Below are positions 28,307 through 38,479 of a DNA stretch of 64,000 bases, in pieces. A program made the translations under genes and the position numbers. How positions within the stretch are numbered: the first letter of the stretch is position 1; the number at the start of each line of letters is the position of its first letter. Origin of the DNA: Flavivirga algicola (GTDB lineage: Bacteria; Bacteroidota; Bacteroidia; Flavobacteriales; Flavobacteriaceae); contig NZ_JABBHF010000018.1 of the NCBI RefSeq assembly GCF_012910715.1, positions 22,430 to 86,429 on the forward strand, given 5' to 3'. The notes beneath the pieces are model-generated. The model made no database searches. It was not told the origin of the DNA and saw only the letters and a program-made list of their open reading frames with translations.

Positions 28307-28777
28307 ATGAAAGCGGTAACATTAAGAGAAATTAAGCAAGAATTAAATACGCTTTCAACACAAGAGATTCAAGAGCTTTGCCTACGCCTATCACGGTTTA
28401 AAAAGGAAAACAAAGAGCTTCTAACCTATTTACTCTTTGAGTCCCATAATGAATCTGGCTATATTGAAAGTATAAAAAGCTATATAGACGAAGCATTTGA
28501 ATCGATTAACAGAGATAGTTATTTTTATATTAGAAAAAGTGTTCGGAAAATTTTAAGAAACATTAAAAAATACATTCGCTATTCGCAAAACAAAGAAACA
28601 GAAGTGGAACTCCTTCTCTACTTCTGCCAGAAATTAAAAGATTTCACGCCTAGCATTAACAAAAGTGTCCAACTACAAAACATGTATAACAGACAGTTGT
28701 TACTTTCTAAAAAAATCATCTCAAAATTGCATGAAGATTTGCAATATGATTATAATTTGATGATTAATAATTTATAA
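28307..28777 (+). CDS. Conserved hypothetical protein coupled to the methyltransferase
   Basis: No family is recognised. The 156-residue product is charged and probably all-helical (MKAVTLREIKQELNTLS, then EIQELCLRLSRFKKENKELL), with no signal peptide or membrane segment. Its start codon lies 1 nt after the methyltransferase stop (TAAaATG), which implies one transcript and likely translational coupling. Basic residues are frequent (SVRKILRNIKKYIRY), but no nucleic-acid-binding motif is clear. The tight coupling suggests a role alongside the methyltransferase, which is an inference from position only. Confidence 0.75.
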   Translation: MKAVTLREIKQELNTLSTQEIQELCLRLSRFKKENKELLTYLLFESHNESGYIESIKSYIDEAFESINRDSYFYIRKSVRKILRNIKKYIRYSQNKETEVELLLYFCQKLKDFTPSINKSVQLQNMYNRQLLLSKKIISKLHEDLQYDYNLMINNL

Positions 28778-29023
28778 ACGGTCAAGATTTTTTTGTGGAT
28801 ATAATATATTTAAATTTTAAAGCTAAATTCTATTTAACATCATATTCAAATAGTTAATAAAAAAACATATCTATGCTCCCCCCCTTTTACTATTTTTAGT
28901 TATATGTACTTATAAAAAGCCACCTGCACAGATCTCGTGTTAGAATTAAATATAAATGGTTTTATATCGAAATAACAAATGCAATTGAAAATAAATCATT
29001 CTAAGAAAGCTATACTATAAGCC

Positions 29024-30679
29024 TTACAAACTCTTAAAAGCGATAGGAATCCCGTAAGCTACCGTAACTGGCTGTCCTTGTTTTTCACCAGGGCGCATTT
29101 TAGGCAATAATTTAATAATACGCTCAGCTTCTTCTTGTAAACTTTTATCCGGCCCTCTTGATTGGATTTTGCTGACATTACCATTAGAATCTATATTAAA
29201 TAAAACTAAAACACGTCCCTCTATATTATTTTGCTGCGCTTCTTCTGGATAATGAAAATTTTTGGCTATATGAGATCGCATTTTCTTTTTAAAACATTCC
29301 TTTGATTCTTCTTTTGTTGCCCTTTCACACCCTGGTAATGTAGGCGCTTTTTCAACAAGGTCAAAAGGCATAGCAACATTTTTATCTATTACAGCATTCT
29401 TTTTAGCTTTTTTATTCTCCAATTCTACTTTTTTAGCATCTGCAATAAGTATTTTTAACTGATTACCCTTAGAAAACATGTTTAAAAATTCTTTGCTAGA
29501 ATACCAATTTTCCAAGGCCGCATTGTTACCACTGTCTTTTGATAACACATACCCTAAACAATTTTTGAAATGTACATCAGTAATTTTAATTTTCTCTAAA
29601 TTTTCTTGATTCGCCTGGATTTTTCCCTCAAATATAACTGCAGGTTTAAAACCAGAAATCATACTATTCTTTATGTTAAGTAAAGTATGATGTCCCACAT
29701 AAACACCCTCCTTTATCAACCCAGCTTGAATATCAAATTCTAAATCTCTACTATAATTGATTAATTTCAGATTTTCAGCAACTAAACTTGTTCCTTTTTT
29801 AGAAAAATCGACATCTTCTTTTTTATCATAAGATTTTAAGTTTATACATCTTGCCCCTCTACTGTTGGACGTGTAAGGAAATCTAATAGATAATGAATTA
29901 TCCAACTTCGATTTAGCACCAAAATTAAGACTAAAATCATTTCCACTAGACTTATAAGAAACCATATTTTTTAAATTGACTTCTCCACCCCAAATTTTAA
30001 AAGAATCTCCAGCAGAATAACTTACCATTACGTTTTCTATAATAGTTTCACTACCTACACCTGCTAATAATAAACCACTAAAACTACCACTAGATGAGTA
30101 CTCCTTTTTACCTGCATATTCTATTCTTACAAATTTTAATATACCAGAGTTACTTACAACATTTTCGCCTCCATAATTGGTGTTCTTATAAAGTTTAGGG
30201 TCTAATTCCGAATAAAGGGAAGAAACAGAAGCTCTTCCAAACCTATTTGAAGGCCCATCTCCTAATAAAACAATACCTCCCCAATCTCCAGCTTTTTTAA
30301 CACTTCTATTTGATGTAAAAACGATAGGGTCTGTTTCTAAACCATCAGCAATGATAGTTCCCCCTTTAGCTATCGTTAAAGATCCTTTTGTTTTATAATC
30401 TCCAATTATTACTGTACCAGGTTCTATAGTTAGTGTAACACCTTCTTTTACAAAAACATGGCCTAACAATAAATACGTTTCTCTTTTAGAAAGCGTTAGA
30501 TCTTCAGCAATTTCACCTGCTAATATCTGAGAAGGCTCATTATTCTCGGTTAAATTTGGCTTAAAGTCCGTCCAATGCTTTAACCATTCATTCTTTGTTA
30601 TTATTTCTTCTTCCTGCTGAGCATTTGCACTATAAATTAGCAAAAAAAAGACCCAAAATATTGTTAAATAATTTTTCAT
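29024..30679 (-). CDS. Exported beta-helix protein with C-terminal TonB-C domain
   Basis: The 551-residue product has a signal peptide (about 1-20, ending in YSANA). Residues 50-400 look like a right-handed parallel beta-helix: TLTIEPGTVIIGDYKTKGSL, KAGDWGGIVLLGDGPSN and GGEVNLKNMVSY are typical repeated turns. The final ~110 residues (from CERATKEESKECFKKKM) match TonB C-terminal domains, including HYPEEAQQNNIEGRVLVLF and VTVAYGIPIAF. TonB-C normally follows an inner-membrane anchor and links to TonB-dependent receptors; here it is attached to a secreted-looking domain, so energy transduction is doubtful and binding or scaffolding is more likely. It has a clear promoter upstream. Confidence 0.75.
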   Translation of the reverse strand: MKNYLTIFWVFFLLIYSANAQQEEEIITKNEWLKHWTDFKPNLTENNEPSQILAGEIAEDLTLSKRETYLLLGHVFVKEGVTLTIEPGTVIIGDYKTKGSLTIAKGGTIIADGLETDPIVFTSNRSVKKAGDWGGIVLLGDGPSNRFGRASVSSLYSELDPKLYKNTNYGGENVVSNSGILKFVRIEYAGKKEYSSSGSFSGLLLAGVGSETIIENVMVSYSAGDSFKIWGGEVNLKNMVSYKSSGNDFSLNFGAKSKLDNSLSIRFPYTSNSRGARCINLKSYDKKEDVDFSKKGTSLVAENLKLINYSRDLEFDIQAGLIKEGVYVGHHTLLNIKNSMISGFKPAVIFEGKIQANQENLEKIKITDVHFKNCLGYVLSKDSGNNAALENWYSSKEFLNMFSKGNQLKILIADAKKVELENKKAKKNAVIDKNVAMPFDLVEKAPTLPGCERATKEESKECFKKKMRSHIAKNFHYPEEAQQNNIEGRVLVLFNIDSNGNVSKIQSRGPDKSLQEEAERIIKLLPKMRPGEKQGQPVTVAYGIPIAFKSL

Positions 30680-31150
30680 GTTAAATAATTGTTAATAATA
30701 GCACGCTCCAAACCTACAATTATAATCCATGAAATGCAAATTTTATCGACAAAATACACTATAAATAAAAATTTTAGCATATTTTATTCGAAATTAAGAT
30801 GTTTTATTGGTTACATTTTGGTCGATTTTTTGAAGCCATTGCTCCTAAAAAACATATTATTTTTTAGTTTATGAATACATTACAAATTCTTGTAAAAGAA
30901 ACAACTATGGCAATAAAGATGTTAAAAAACACTACAATATAAAACCATAGACGTTGTAAATTGTATTAGTAAGGCTATACAAACAAAGGGGGAAAACAAA
31001 GCAATTTTCCACGTCTCTCAATGCGATCAAGCTACTAACTAAAAACACTTATTCGTTTTTTAACTTTTACATAACTTTTTACGCTAAAAAAATAATAGGA
31101 CTTCATAAAACTTAGAAAACAAATACAGCCAAGGTATTATGCCTTCTCAA
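30680..31150. other. Intergenic region, 471 bp
   Basis: Apart from the beta-helix gene promoter near 30709-30739, the stretch holds no recognised gene. A 61-codon plus-strand frame at 30689-30874 lacks any family resemblance and overlaps that promoter, so it was not called. A weak inverted repeat (AAGG/CCTT) near 31130-31145 lies just past the stop of the TlpA-family gene and may be a poor terminator. Confidence 0.6.
30709..30739 (-). promoter_or_regulatory. Promoter for the beta-helix/TonB-C gene
   Basis: On the minus strand TTG (30739-30737), a 20-nt spacer and TAGGTTTG (30716-30709) match TTG/TANNTTTG. The -7 box ends 29 nt before the start codon. Confidence 0.7.
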
Positions 31151-32362
31151 TTATTCGCTAAGCAACTCATTAACAAATGCCTCAAACTCCTTTTTAAAAA
31201 CCTGGTATTTCTCTCCTGTAGCCGGACCATTAAAACCAGTATGAATCTTCCTAACTACATCTTTTTTATCAATAAAAATAGTCGTTGGATAGGACAGCAC
31301 ATGATTCAGCATAGGTAGCTTTTCTTGCGCCTTAACTTTACTGGCAGAACCGTACTGCGCTAACAAAACTGGGTAAGTAATACCTGTTTTATCCTTTAAA
31401 CGTTTGATGTTTTTAAAAGCTGTTTCTTCGGTTTTTACATACTCAAAAGCCAAAGCTACTATCTCTAGATCTTTATCTTGATTGTTTTTATAAAATTCTG
31501 AATAAAATTTACTCTCGTCCAAACAATTTGGACACCAAGTTCCCATAATCTGTACCAAAACAACTTTATCCTTAAAACGAGTATCATGTAAAGAAACCAT
31601 TTCTCCATTTTCATCAGGGAATGAAAATTCTAATTTGTCATAACCTTCTTTTAAAAAAGTAAGACTATCTGCATCTGGCAATTCATAAATAGCATTACGT
31701 TTAGCAACAAAAGACTCTTGAAAATGATTTCCAGAGTAAAAAGTGCCAAGCATCGTACTATCAGTCACCGTAGCAGTGAATAAAAAAGCATGTGCTCCGT
31801 CAAAAGTTGACAGTTTAAGCTGGTTACCGTCCATAACCCCTTCTAAATAACGATAATCGCCCGTTGTTGTTCTAAAAGTTCCTGTAACTATATCTTGTTC
31901 CTGACTAAAAATACCCTTTGAAAAATATTTGTCTTCTTCTGAATCTGGACTAAAAACAGTTTCCCAACTACCAGAAATATCATGCTTAGCACTTTCTTCT
32001 ACGGTAAATCTTACCGCATTCTTTTCTGCAGAAAATAACATCTTTCTATTCAGTTCTGTTTTTACAAAACTTCCTAAAAGCTTATCCTTTTTTATTTTAG
32101 CTACTAAGTACCCTTCAAAAATAGGCATTTTTATATAGACCGAGTCCTTTTTATAAGTAATGGCATCAACTTCAATGACTTCATCAGCATTGAAAATATA
32201 TAGCTTGTTTTCAGAAATCACTTCAAAATTAAACGGTAAATCTTCAACTTCATTTACTTTTAGTAAAGCACGGTACCTTCCCTTCTCTAATTTATTTATT
32301 TTAACCTTTTGTGTGCAGGCAAAAACTAAAAAAGCTAATAACCCGATGGCCATATATCTCAT
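31151..32362 (-). CDS. TlpA-family thiol-disulfide reductase (lipoprotein)
   Basis: This is a membrane-tethered periplasmic thioredoxin-like protein of the TlpA/ResA group, which reduces disulfides in exported proteins or in cytochrome c maturation. Lipid Cys16 is in LVFAC. Residues 20-230 are a two-part beta-rich N-terminal domain typical of Bacteroidota TlpA proteins. The thioredoxin domain (about 250-400) has the redox pair C277-P-N-C280 in MGTWCPNC and a cis-proline region LSYPTTIFIDKK. It is transcribed alone, divergent from pheT. The cysteine-less relative at 38480 makes a useful contrast. Confidence 0.88.
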   Translation of the reverse strand: MRYMAIGLLAFLVFACTQKVKINKLEKGRYRALLKVNEVEDLPFNFEVISENKLYIFNADEVIEVDAITYKKDSVYIKMPIFEGYLVAKIKKDKLLGSFVKTELNRKMLFSAEKNAVRFTVEESAKHDISGSWETVFSPDSEEDKYFSKGIFSQEQDIVTGTFRTTTGDYRYLEGVMDGNQLKLSTFDGAHAFLFTATVTDSTMLGTFYSGNHFQESFVAKRNAIYELPDADSLTFLKEGYDKLEFSFPDENGEMVSLHDTRFKDKVVLVQIMGTWCPNCLDESKFYSEFYKNNQDKDLEIVALAFEYVKTEETAFKNIKRLKDKTGITYPVLLAQYGSASKVKAQEKLPMLNHVLSYPTTIFIDKKDVVRKIHTGFNGPATGEKYQVFKKEFEAFVNELLSE

Positions 32363-32462
32363 ATAAAGATCATTTGAATTACATTATTCGAAATAACAAC
32401 ATATTACCAACAAATAAAAGATAATAATTCTGCTTTTTAAGCTTACAAATTACGAGCAATGT

Positions 32463-32492
32463 TTGAATGCTAGCTTCAATATTTTATCTTTG
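32463..32492 (+). promoter_or_regulatory. Promoter for pheT
   Basis: TTG (32463-32465), a 19-nt spacer and TATCTTTG (32485-32492) match the Bacteroidota primary promoter. The -7 box ends 24 nt before the pheT start. Confidence 0.78.
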
Positions 32493-32516
32493 CACTCTTA
32501 AAATAGCAATTTTTTT

Positions 32517-34943
32517 ATGAAAATTTCTTACAACTGGCTAAAGCAGTTTTTAAAAACGGAATGGACACCCGAACAAACTAGCGAATTACTTACAGATTTA
32601 GGACTTGAAGTTGAAGGTATTGAAAGCTATCAGTCTGTTAAAGGAGGGCTGGAAGGTGTTGTTGTTGGGGAGGTTTTAACTTGTATAAAGCACCCGAATG
32701 CAGATAAGCTAAAAATTACCACAGTAAATATAGGTGGTGATGCGCCTTTGCAAATAGTTTGTGGTGCTCCAAACGTGGCTGCTGGTCAAAAAGTACCTGT
32801 TGCTACCATTGGTACTACTTTGTATACAGAAGAAGGGGAATCCTGGACCATAAAAAAAGGAAAAATACGAGGTGAGGAAAGTCATGGAATGATTTGTGCC
32901 GAAGATGAGCTTGGCTTAGGAAAATCGCACGACGGTATTATGGTTCTAAAAAACACCGTTAAAGTTGGAACGCTGGCTTCAGATATTTTTGAAATTGAAA
33001 ACGATCAAGTGTTCGAAATTGGCCTAACCCCTAATAGAGCTGATGCCATGAGCCATTTAGGTACGGCTCGCGACTTAAAAGCTGGTTTATTACAAAAAGA
33101 TATTAATTTAGAACTTATTACTCCTTCGGTAAGCGCATTTCGTATAGATAACCGCACCCTGAAAATTGATATAGACGTAAAAAACAAAGATCTAGCACCC
33201 CGCTACTGTGGTGTTACCATATCTGGACTAAAAGTTAAAGAGTCCCCCAGCTGGTTACAACACCGATTAAAAGCTATTGGTTTAAGCCCCATAAACAATA
33301 TCGTCGATGCTACAAATTATGTATTGCATGAGTTAGGACAACCCTTGCATGCCTTTGATGCCGTAAAAATTGCAGGTAATAAAGTTGAAGTAAAAACATT
33401 GGGAAAAGGCACCAAATTCACAACTTTAGATGGTATAGAGCGTGAATTGCACGAAGACGATTTAATGATCTGTGATGCCGAAAAACCAATGTGTATTGCT
33501 GGTGTTTTCGGCGGCATTGGTTCTGGAGTCACAGAAACCACAACTAGCATCTTTTTAGAAAGTGCTTATTTCAACCCTGTTAGTATTCGTAAATCTGCTA
33601 AAAGACACGGATTAAATACGGATGCTTCTTTTAGATTCGAGCGTGGCATAGACCCTAACATTACGGAATATGCATTAAAACGTGCCGCATTATTAATTCA
33701 AGAAATAGCAGGTGGTGAAATTACTAGTGACTTGGTTGATCTTTATCCGAATAAAATTAAAGATTTTGAGGTTAGATTAAGTTTCGAGAATGCAAAAAAA
33801 CTTATTGGAGAAGAGATCCCAAAAGAAATCATTAAACGTATATTATCGTCATTAGACATTAAAGTAAATAATGTTACCGAAGCTGGTCTTGGTTTAACCG
33901 TTCCTGCTTATAGAAATGACGTACAAAGGGAAGCAGATATTATAGAAGAGGTATTGCGTGTATATGGTTACAATAATATTAAAACGACCAAAAAGTTAAA
34001 CGCTTCCATTTCTGGTGTATCAAAATTTGAAGATTATAAAATACAAAACGTTATAGGAAATCAATTGGTTTCGCAAGGGTTCTATGAAATTCTTTCTAAT
34101 TCATTAACAACTCCTAATTATACATCCTTAAGTGAACAATTAAAGGAAGCGTACCATGTTAATATCCTAAATGCTTTAAGTAATGATCTGTCTGTTTTAA
34201 GACAATCACTATTGTTTTCTGGTTTAGAAGCTATCTCTTTTAACATCAACAGAAAGCGAGCAGATTTAAAATTGTTTGAATACGGCAAAACCTATCATGA
34301 TTTTGGTGATCAAAGAGAAGAATTCAAGCATTTATCGCTTTTTGTAACTGGGAGCCAAAAATCAGAAAATTGGCATAGTCCAAACAAAAAAAGTGATTTC
34401 TTTTTAATTAAGGGCTATATTATCGCTGTGTTGCAACGATTAGGTATTTCAAGATTCAATGAAACACCTGTTGCAAATGATTTTTTTAGTGAAGGATTAG
34501 AACTTAATCAAGGAAAAACCAAATTGGTTGATTTTGGATTAATAAAAAAACCGATATTAAAGCATTTTGATATTTCTCAAGATGTACTTTTCGCAAATTT
34601 TAATTGGGATGCTATTCTAGATTTAGTGAAACATAACAAAATTAAGTTTAAGCCCATTCCAAAATATCCAGAAGTACGACGTGATTTTGCTTTATTATTA
34701 GATGATGAAGTTACTTTTGAATCTATTTATAAAATTGCAAGACAAAGTGAGAAAAAGCTATTAAAAGATATTAATTTATTTGATGTTTATCAAGGCAAGA
34801 ACTTGCCGAAAGGGAAAAAGAGTTACGCCGTTAGCTTTACATTTCAAGACGAAAACAAAACCCTTACCGATAAGCAAATAGACAAAGTAATGGATAAGCT
34901 ACAAGGTAACTTTAAGAAGCAACTTGGTGCGGAACTAAGATGA
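32517..34943 (+). CDS. pheT: Phenylalanine--tRNA ligase beta subunit
   Basis: The beta subunit of phenylalanyl-tRNA synthetase binds tRNA and edits mischarged tyrosine; the alpha subunit (pheS) catalyses aminoacylation. The 808-residue product shows a tRNA-binding OB domain (about 40-150: VVGEVLTCIKHPNADKLKIT), the B3/4 editing domain (about 210-390), B5 (about 410-480: LSFENAKKLIG), the catalytic-like core (IEEVLRVYGYNNI, LRQSLLFSGLEAI) and a C-terminal anticodon-binding FDX-ACB domain (YPEVRRDFALLLDDEVTFES). Length matches the family. pheS is not adjacent, as in many Bacteroidota. It has its own promoter; a PAP2 gene begins 9 nt after its stop. Confidence 0.97.
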   Translation: MKISYNWLKQFLKTEWTPEQTSELLTDLGLEVEGIESYQSVKGGLEGVVVGEVLTCIKHPNADKLKITTVNIGGDAPLQIVCGAPNVAAGQKVPVATIGTTLYTEEGESWTIKKGKIRGEESHGMICAEDELGLGKSHDGIMVLKNTVKVGTLASDIFEIENDQVFEIGLTPNRADAMSHLGTARDLKAGLLQKDINLELITPSVSAFRIDNRTLKIDIDVKNKDLAPRYCGVTISGLKVKESPSWLQHRLKAIGLSPINNIVDATNYVLHELGQPLHAFDAVKIAGNKVEVKTLGKGTKFTTLDGIERELHEDDLMICDAEKPMCIAGVFGGIGSGVTETTTSIFLESAYFNPVSIRKSAKRHGLNTDASFRFERGIDPNITEYALKRAALLIQEIAGGEITSDLVDLYPNKIKDFEVRLSFENAKKLIGEEIPKEIIKRILSSLDIKVNNVTEAGLGLTVPAYRNDVQREADIIEEVLRVYGYNNIKTTKKLNASISGVSKFEDYKIQNVIGNQLVSQGFYEILSNSLTTPNYTSLSEQLKEAYHVNILNALSNDLSVLRQSLLFSGLEAISFNINRKRADLKLFEYGKTYHDFGDQREEFKHLSLFVTGSQKSENWHSPNKKSDFFLIKGYIIAVLQRLGISRFNETPVANDFFSEGLELNQGKTKLVDFGLIKKPILKHFDISQDVLFANFNWDAILDLVKHNKIKFKPIPKYPEVRRDFALLLDDEVTFESIYKIARQSEKKLLKDINLFDVYQGKNLPKGKKSYAVSFTFQDENKTLTDKQIDKVMDKLQGNFKKQLGAELR

Positions 34944-34952
34944 TAATATGGT

Positions 34953-35810
34953 ATGTTACAAAAGGTTTTCTTTCTAATAGTTATATTTCTGGCCTCTCTC
35001 GAATTGAGTGCGCAAGAAACAACCTTAGAATTAGAAAAATCTAAAGATACGTCTTCCATAGGTCAATTAGCAGCCTACGATGCTAAACAAACTCTTTTAG
35101 GTATAAAGCATACTTTTACAAGACCTTTTCATTGGAAAAAGAAGGACTTTGCAACTATAGGCACTGTAGCTCTTGGAGCCTTTGCACTTTCTACTATAGA
35201 TGATGAAGGTAGTACTTTCTTTATTCGCCAAGAACCAGATGTGCCAAACATATTTCAAGAAGCAGGCACTCGGTTTGGAAGCCCACAAGTTTATTTTATT
35301 GCGAATGCTGGGCTTTATGGCTTTGGACTATTTACAAAAAATGAAAAGATTAGGAAGACGAGTGTTTTAATAATTTCATCTTCATTTACCACAGGTGTCA
35401 TACAAAGCCTAAGTAAAACGGCTTTTGGTAGGGCTCGCCCAGGAAACGGTTATAAAAGCACAGAATTCAGGTTTTGGTCAAAAGAAGCGCAATTTCATTC
35501 ATTTCCATCTGGACATACTGTTTTATCTATAACAATGGCCCATGCTATTGCTAAGCAATTTGATAATGTATGGCACAAAGCTGGAATATATACATTAGGT
35601 TCAATAGCACCAGTTTCAAGACTATTTTCAGGCGTCCACTGGCTTACAGATGTTGCCATGGGAGCTGTTCTAAGTATTGCTGTTGTAGATGCTGTAGATA
35701 AGTTCTTATTCAACACAAAGGCATATCATGGCACTGCAAAAGAAAAGAATCGTATTTCCTGGAGATTTCGCTTTACTGGAAATAAAATTGGGATTGCAGG
35801 CACATTTTAG
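34953..35810 (+). CDS. PAP2-family membrane-associated phosphatase
   Basis: PAP2 enzymes dephosphorylate lipid phosphates such as undecaprenyl pyrophosphate or phosphatidate at the envelope. The 285-residue product has a signal (about 1-20, ending in LELSA). It has all three catalytic motifs: K155-x6-R162-P (KTAFGRARP), PSGH (185-188), and S222-R-x5-H229-x3-D233 (SRLFSGVHWLTD). Hydrophobic segments around 65-80, 115-130, 135-150 and 235-250 suggest a partly membrane-embedded fold. It starts 9 nt after pheT and is likely on the same transcript, though the functions are unrelated. The substrate is not known. Confidence 0.88.
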   Translation: MLQKVFFLIVIFLASLELSAQETTLELEKSKDTSSIGQLAAYDAKQTLLGIKHTFTRPFHWKKKDFATIGTVALGAFALSTIDDEGSTFFIRQEPDVPNIFQEAGTRFGSPQVYFIANAGLYGFGLFTKNEKIRKTSVLIISSSFTTGVIQSLSKTAFGRARPGNGYKSTEFRFWSKEAQFHSFPSGHTVLSITMAHAIAKQFDNVWHKAGIYTLGSIAPVSRLFSGVHWLTDVAMGAVLSIAVVDAVDKFLFNTKAYHGTAKEKNRISWRFRFTGNKIGIAGTF

Positions 35811-35872
35811 TTACTTTCTTTTCTACATAAATATTCCTATTTGTACATGCAAAATCTATAGGTAAATTAAAA

Positions 35873-35903
35873 ATTAAAACCCCATTATTTCTGGGATTTT
35901 AAT
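35873..35903 (+). terminator. Probable terminator between PAP2 and DUF2007 genes
   Basis: ATTAAAA and TTTTAAT pair, with an inner CCC/GGG after one C-A mismatch, around a 9-nt loop. It sits 63 nt past the PAP2 stop; the downstream tail is A/T-rich rather than a pure T run. Confidence 0.55.
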
Positions 35904-35947
35904 TTAAAATTTCGTAACTTTAAAATGCACCTATAAATCCATTCTTT

Positions 35948-36181
35948 ATGAAAGATTCTAATTATATAAAAATATTTACAGGAAATTTTATGATTGTTCA
36001 ACGCATTATTAGTGAGTTAAAAGCTATTAATATTAATGCTATTATTAAAGACCCAGCCGAATCTGCACGCTTAAGTGGTTATGCTGCTGGTATATTGCCA
36101 GGTTTCCAAGAAGTTTTTGTGAATAAAGATGAGCTTGACATGGCTGTTCCTATTGTTGAAAGCATAAACTCTGAGTTCTAA
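35948..36181 (+). CDS. DUF2007 domain protein (putative signal-transducing protein)
   Basis: A 77-residue cytoplasmic protein matching the small DUF2007 family. It opens with a short strand-helix (YIKIFTGNFMIVQRIISELK), then AININAIIKDPAESARL with a turn to GYAAGILPGFQEVFVNKDEL and a final helix (AVPIVESINSEF). Such domains are ferredoxin-like and often stand alone; their role is not established. The length is typical for the family in Flavobacteriia. It is a single gene with a candidate terminator upstream and no clear operon partner. Confidence 0.8.
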   Translation: MKDSNYIKIFTGNFMIVQRIISELKAININAIIKDPAESARLSGYAAGILPGFQEVFVNKDELDMAVPIVESINSEF

Positions 36182-36567
36182 GGTATAACAGGATTACAAA
36201 ATTTCTAATAAAGAATTTCTTAAAACGAACTATCCTCGAGGCAGAGTCTCGGAGAATTCTTTTCTATTAAATAACAATAATGCTAATCGAAGCGCATAAA
36301 GGCGAGTAAAATTTTGTGTCTAGCTTCCCAAAAGGCGTATGTTTTTATTTTTTTGAAAAAACCAATATATTTAAATTCACCAATAGCTCTTAGAATAAAT
36401 ACGATAGATATTATCCAGCTTCCGTATTTAAAGATCCTATCGGGCACATTAAAATTTACAACTTCAGTTTAACAGATAAAATAGGGCAAAGCTTATAAGC
36501 CCAAATTCAACAATAGCACTATCTATTCTTTAGGATAATACTATCCATAAATTATAAATAGTATCCG
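36182..36567. other. Intergenic region, 386 bp, with REP-like hairpin
   Basis: No gene is recognisable. A small palindrome at 36234-36254 (CCTCGAG paired imperfectly with CTCGGAG) resembles short intergenic repeats common in Flavobacteriaceae. A bulged stem at 36533-36566 (GGAT...ACTAT with ATAGTATCC) lies directly past the ABC-F gene stop and may act as its terminator, although a T run is lacking. Confidence 0.55.
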
Positions 36568-38199
<1,632 letters not shown>

Positions 38200-38305
38200 T
38201 TATTTTTATTTACTCAGATATTTAATTTAATAAATCAGGGCTTTATAAACTTACTAAAATGATAAGATTTACTCCTTGACATAAGCCTTAATCTGTAAGT
38301 TTTTG

Positions 38306-38332
38306 CAAAAGTAGAAAATTCAAAGGTTACAA
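38306..38332 (-). promoter_or_regulatory. Candidate promoter for the ABC-F gene
   Basis: Minus-strand TACTTTTG (38313-38306) matches TANNTTTG and a TTG lies at 38332-38330 with a 16-nt spacer, slightly short. It would give a 5' leader of over 100 nt, which could hold regulatory structure. Confidence 0.45.
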
Positions 38333-38431
38333 AGAAACTTAGCTATGTTCTTTTTTAATAAAAAAGTTTCCTTTTATTCAGCTATAGTAATATTTAACAA
38401 CGCATTAACAGCACTTTATAAATACAACACA

Positions 38432-38472
38432 TATTTTTGTACAATAATTTGTATTATTTAATACTATTAGGG
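38432..38472 (+). promoter_or_regulatory. -7-like box and unusual purine-rich site before the cysteine-less TlpA-like gene
   Basis: TATTTTTG (38432-38439) matches TANNTTTG but lacks a TTG partner. Just before the ATG at 38480 is AGGGGGA, a Shine-Dalgarno-like run that is rare in this otherwise SD-poor genome. Confidence 0.35.
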
Positions 38473-38479
38473 GGATTTT

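Noticed and set aside
30689..30874. 61-codon plus-strand frame upstream of the beta-helix gene
   Set aside because: Low-complexity, overlaps a good promoter on the other strand and has no promoter of its own.
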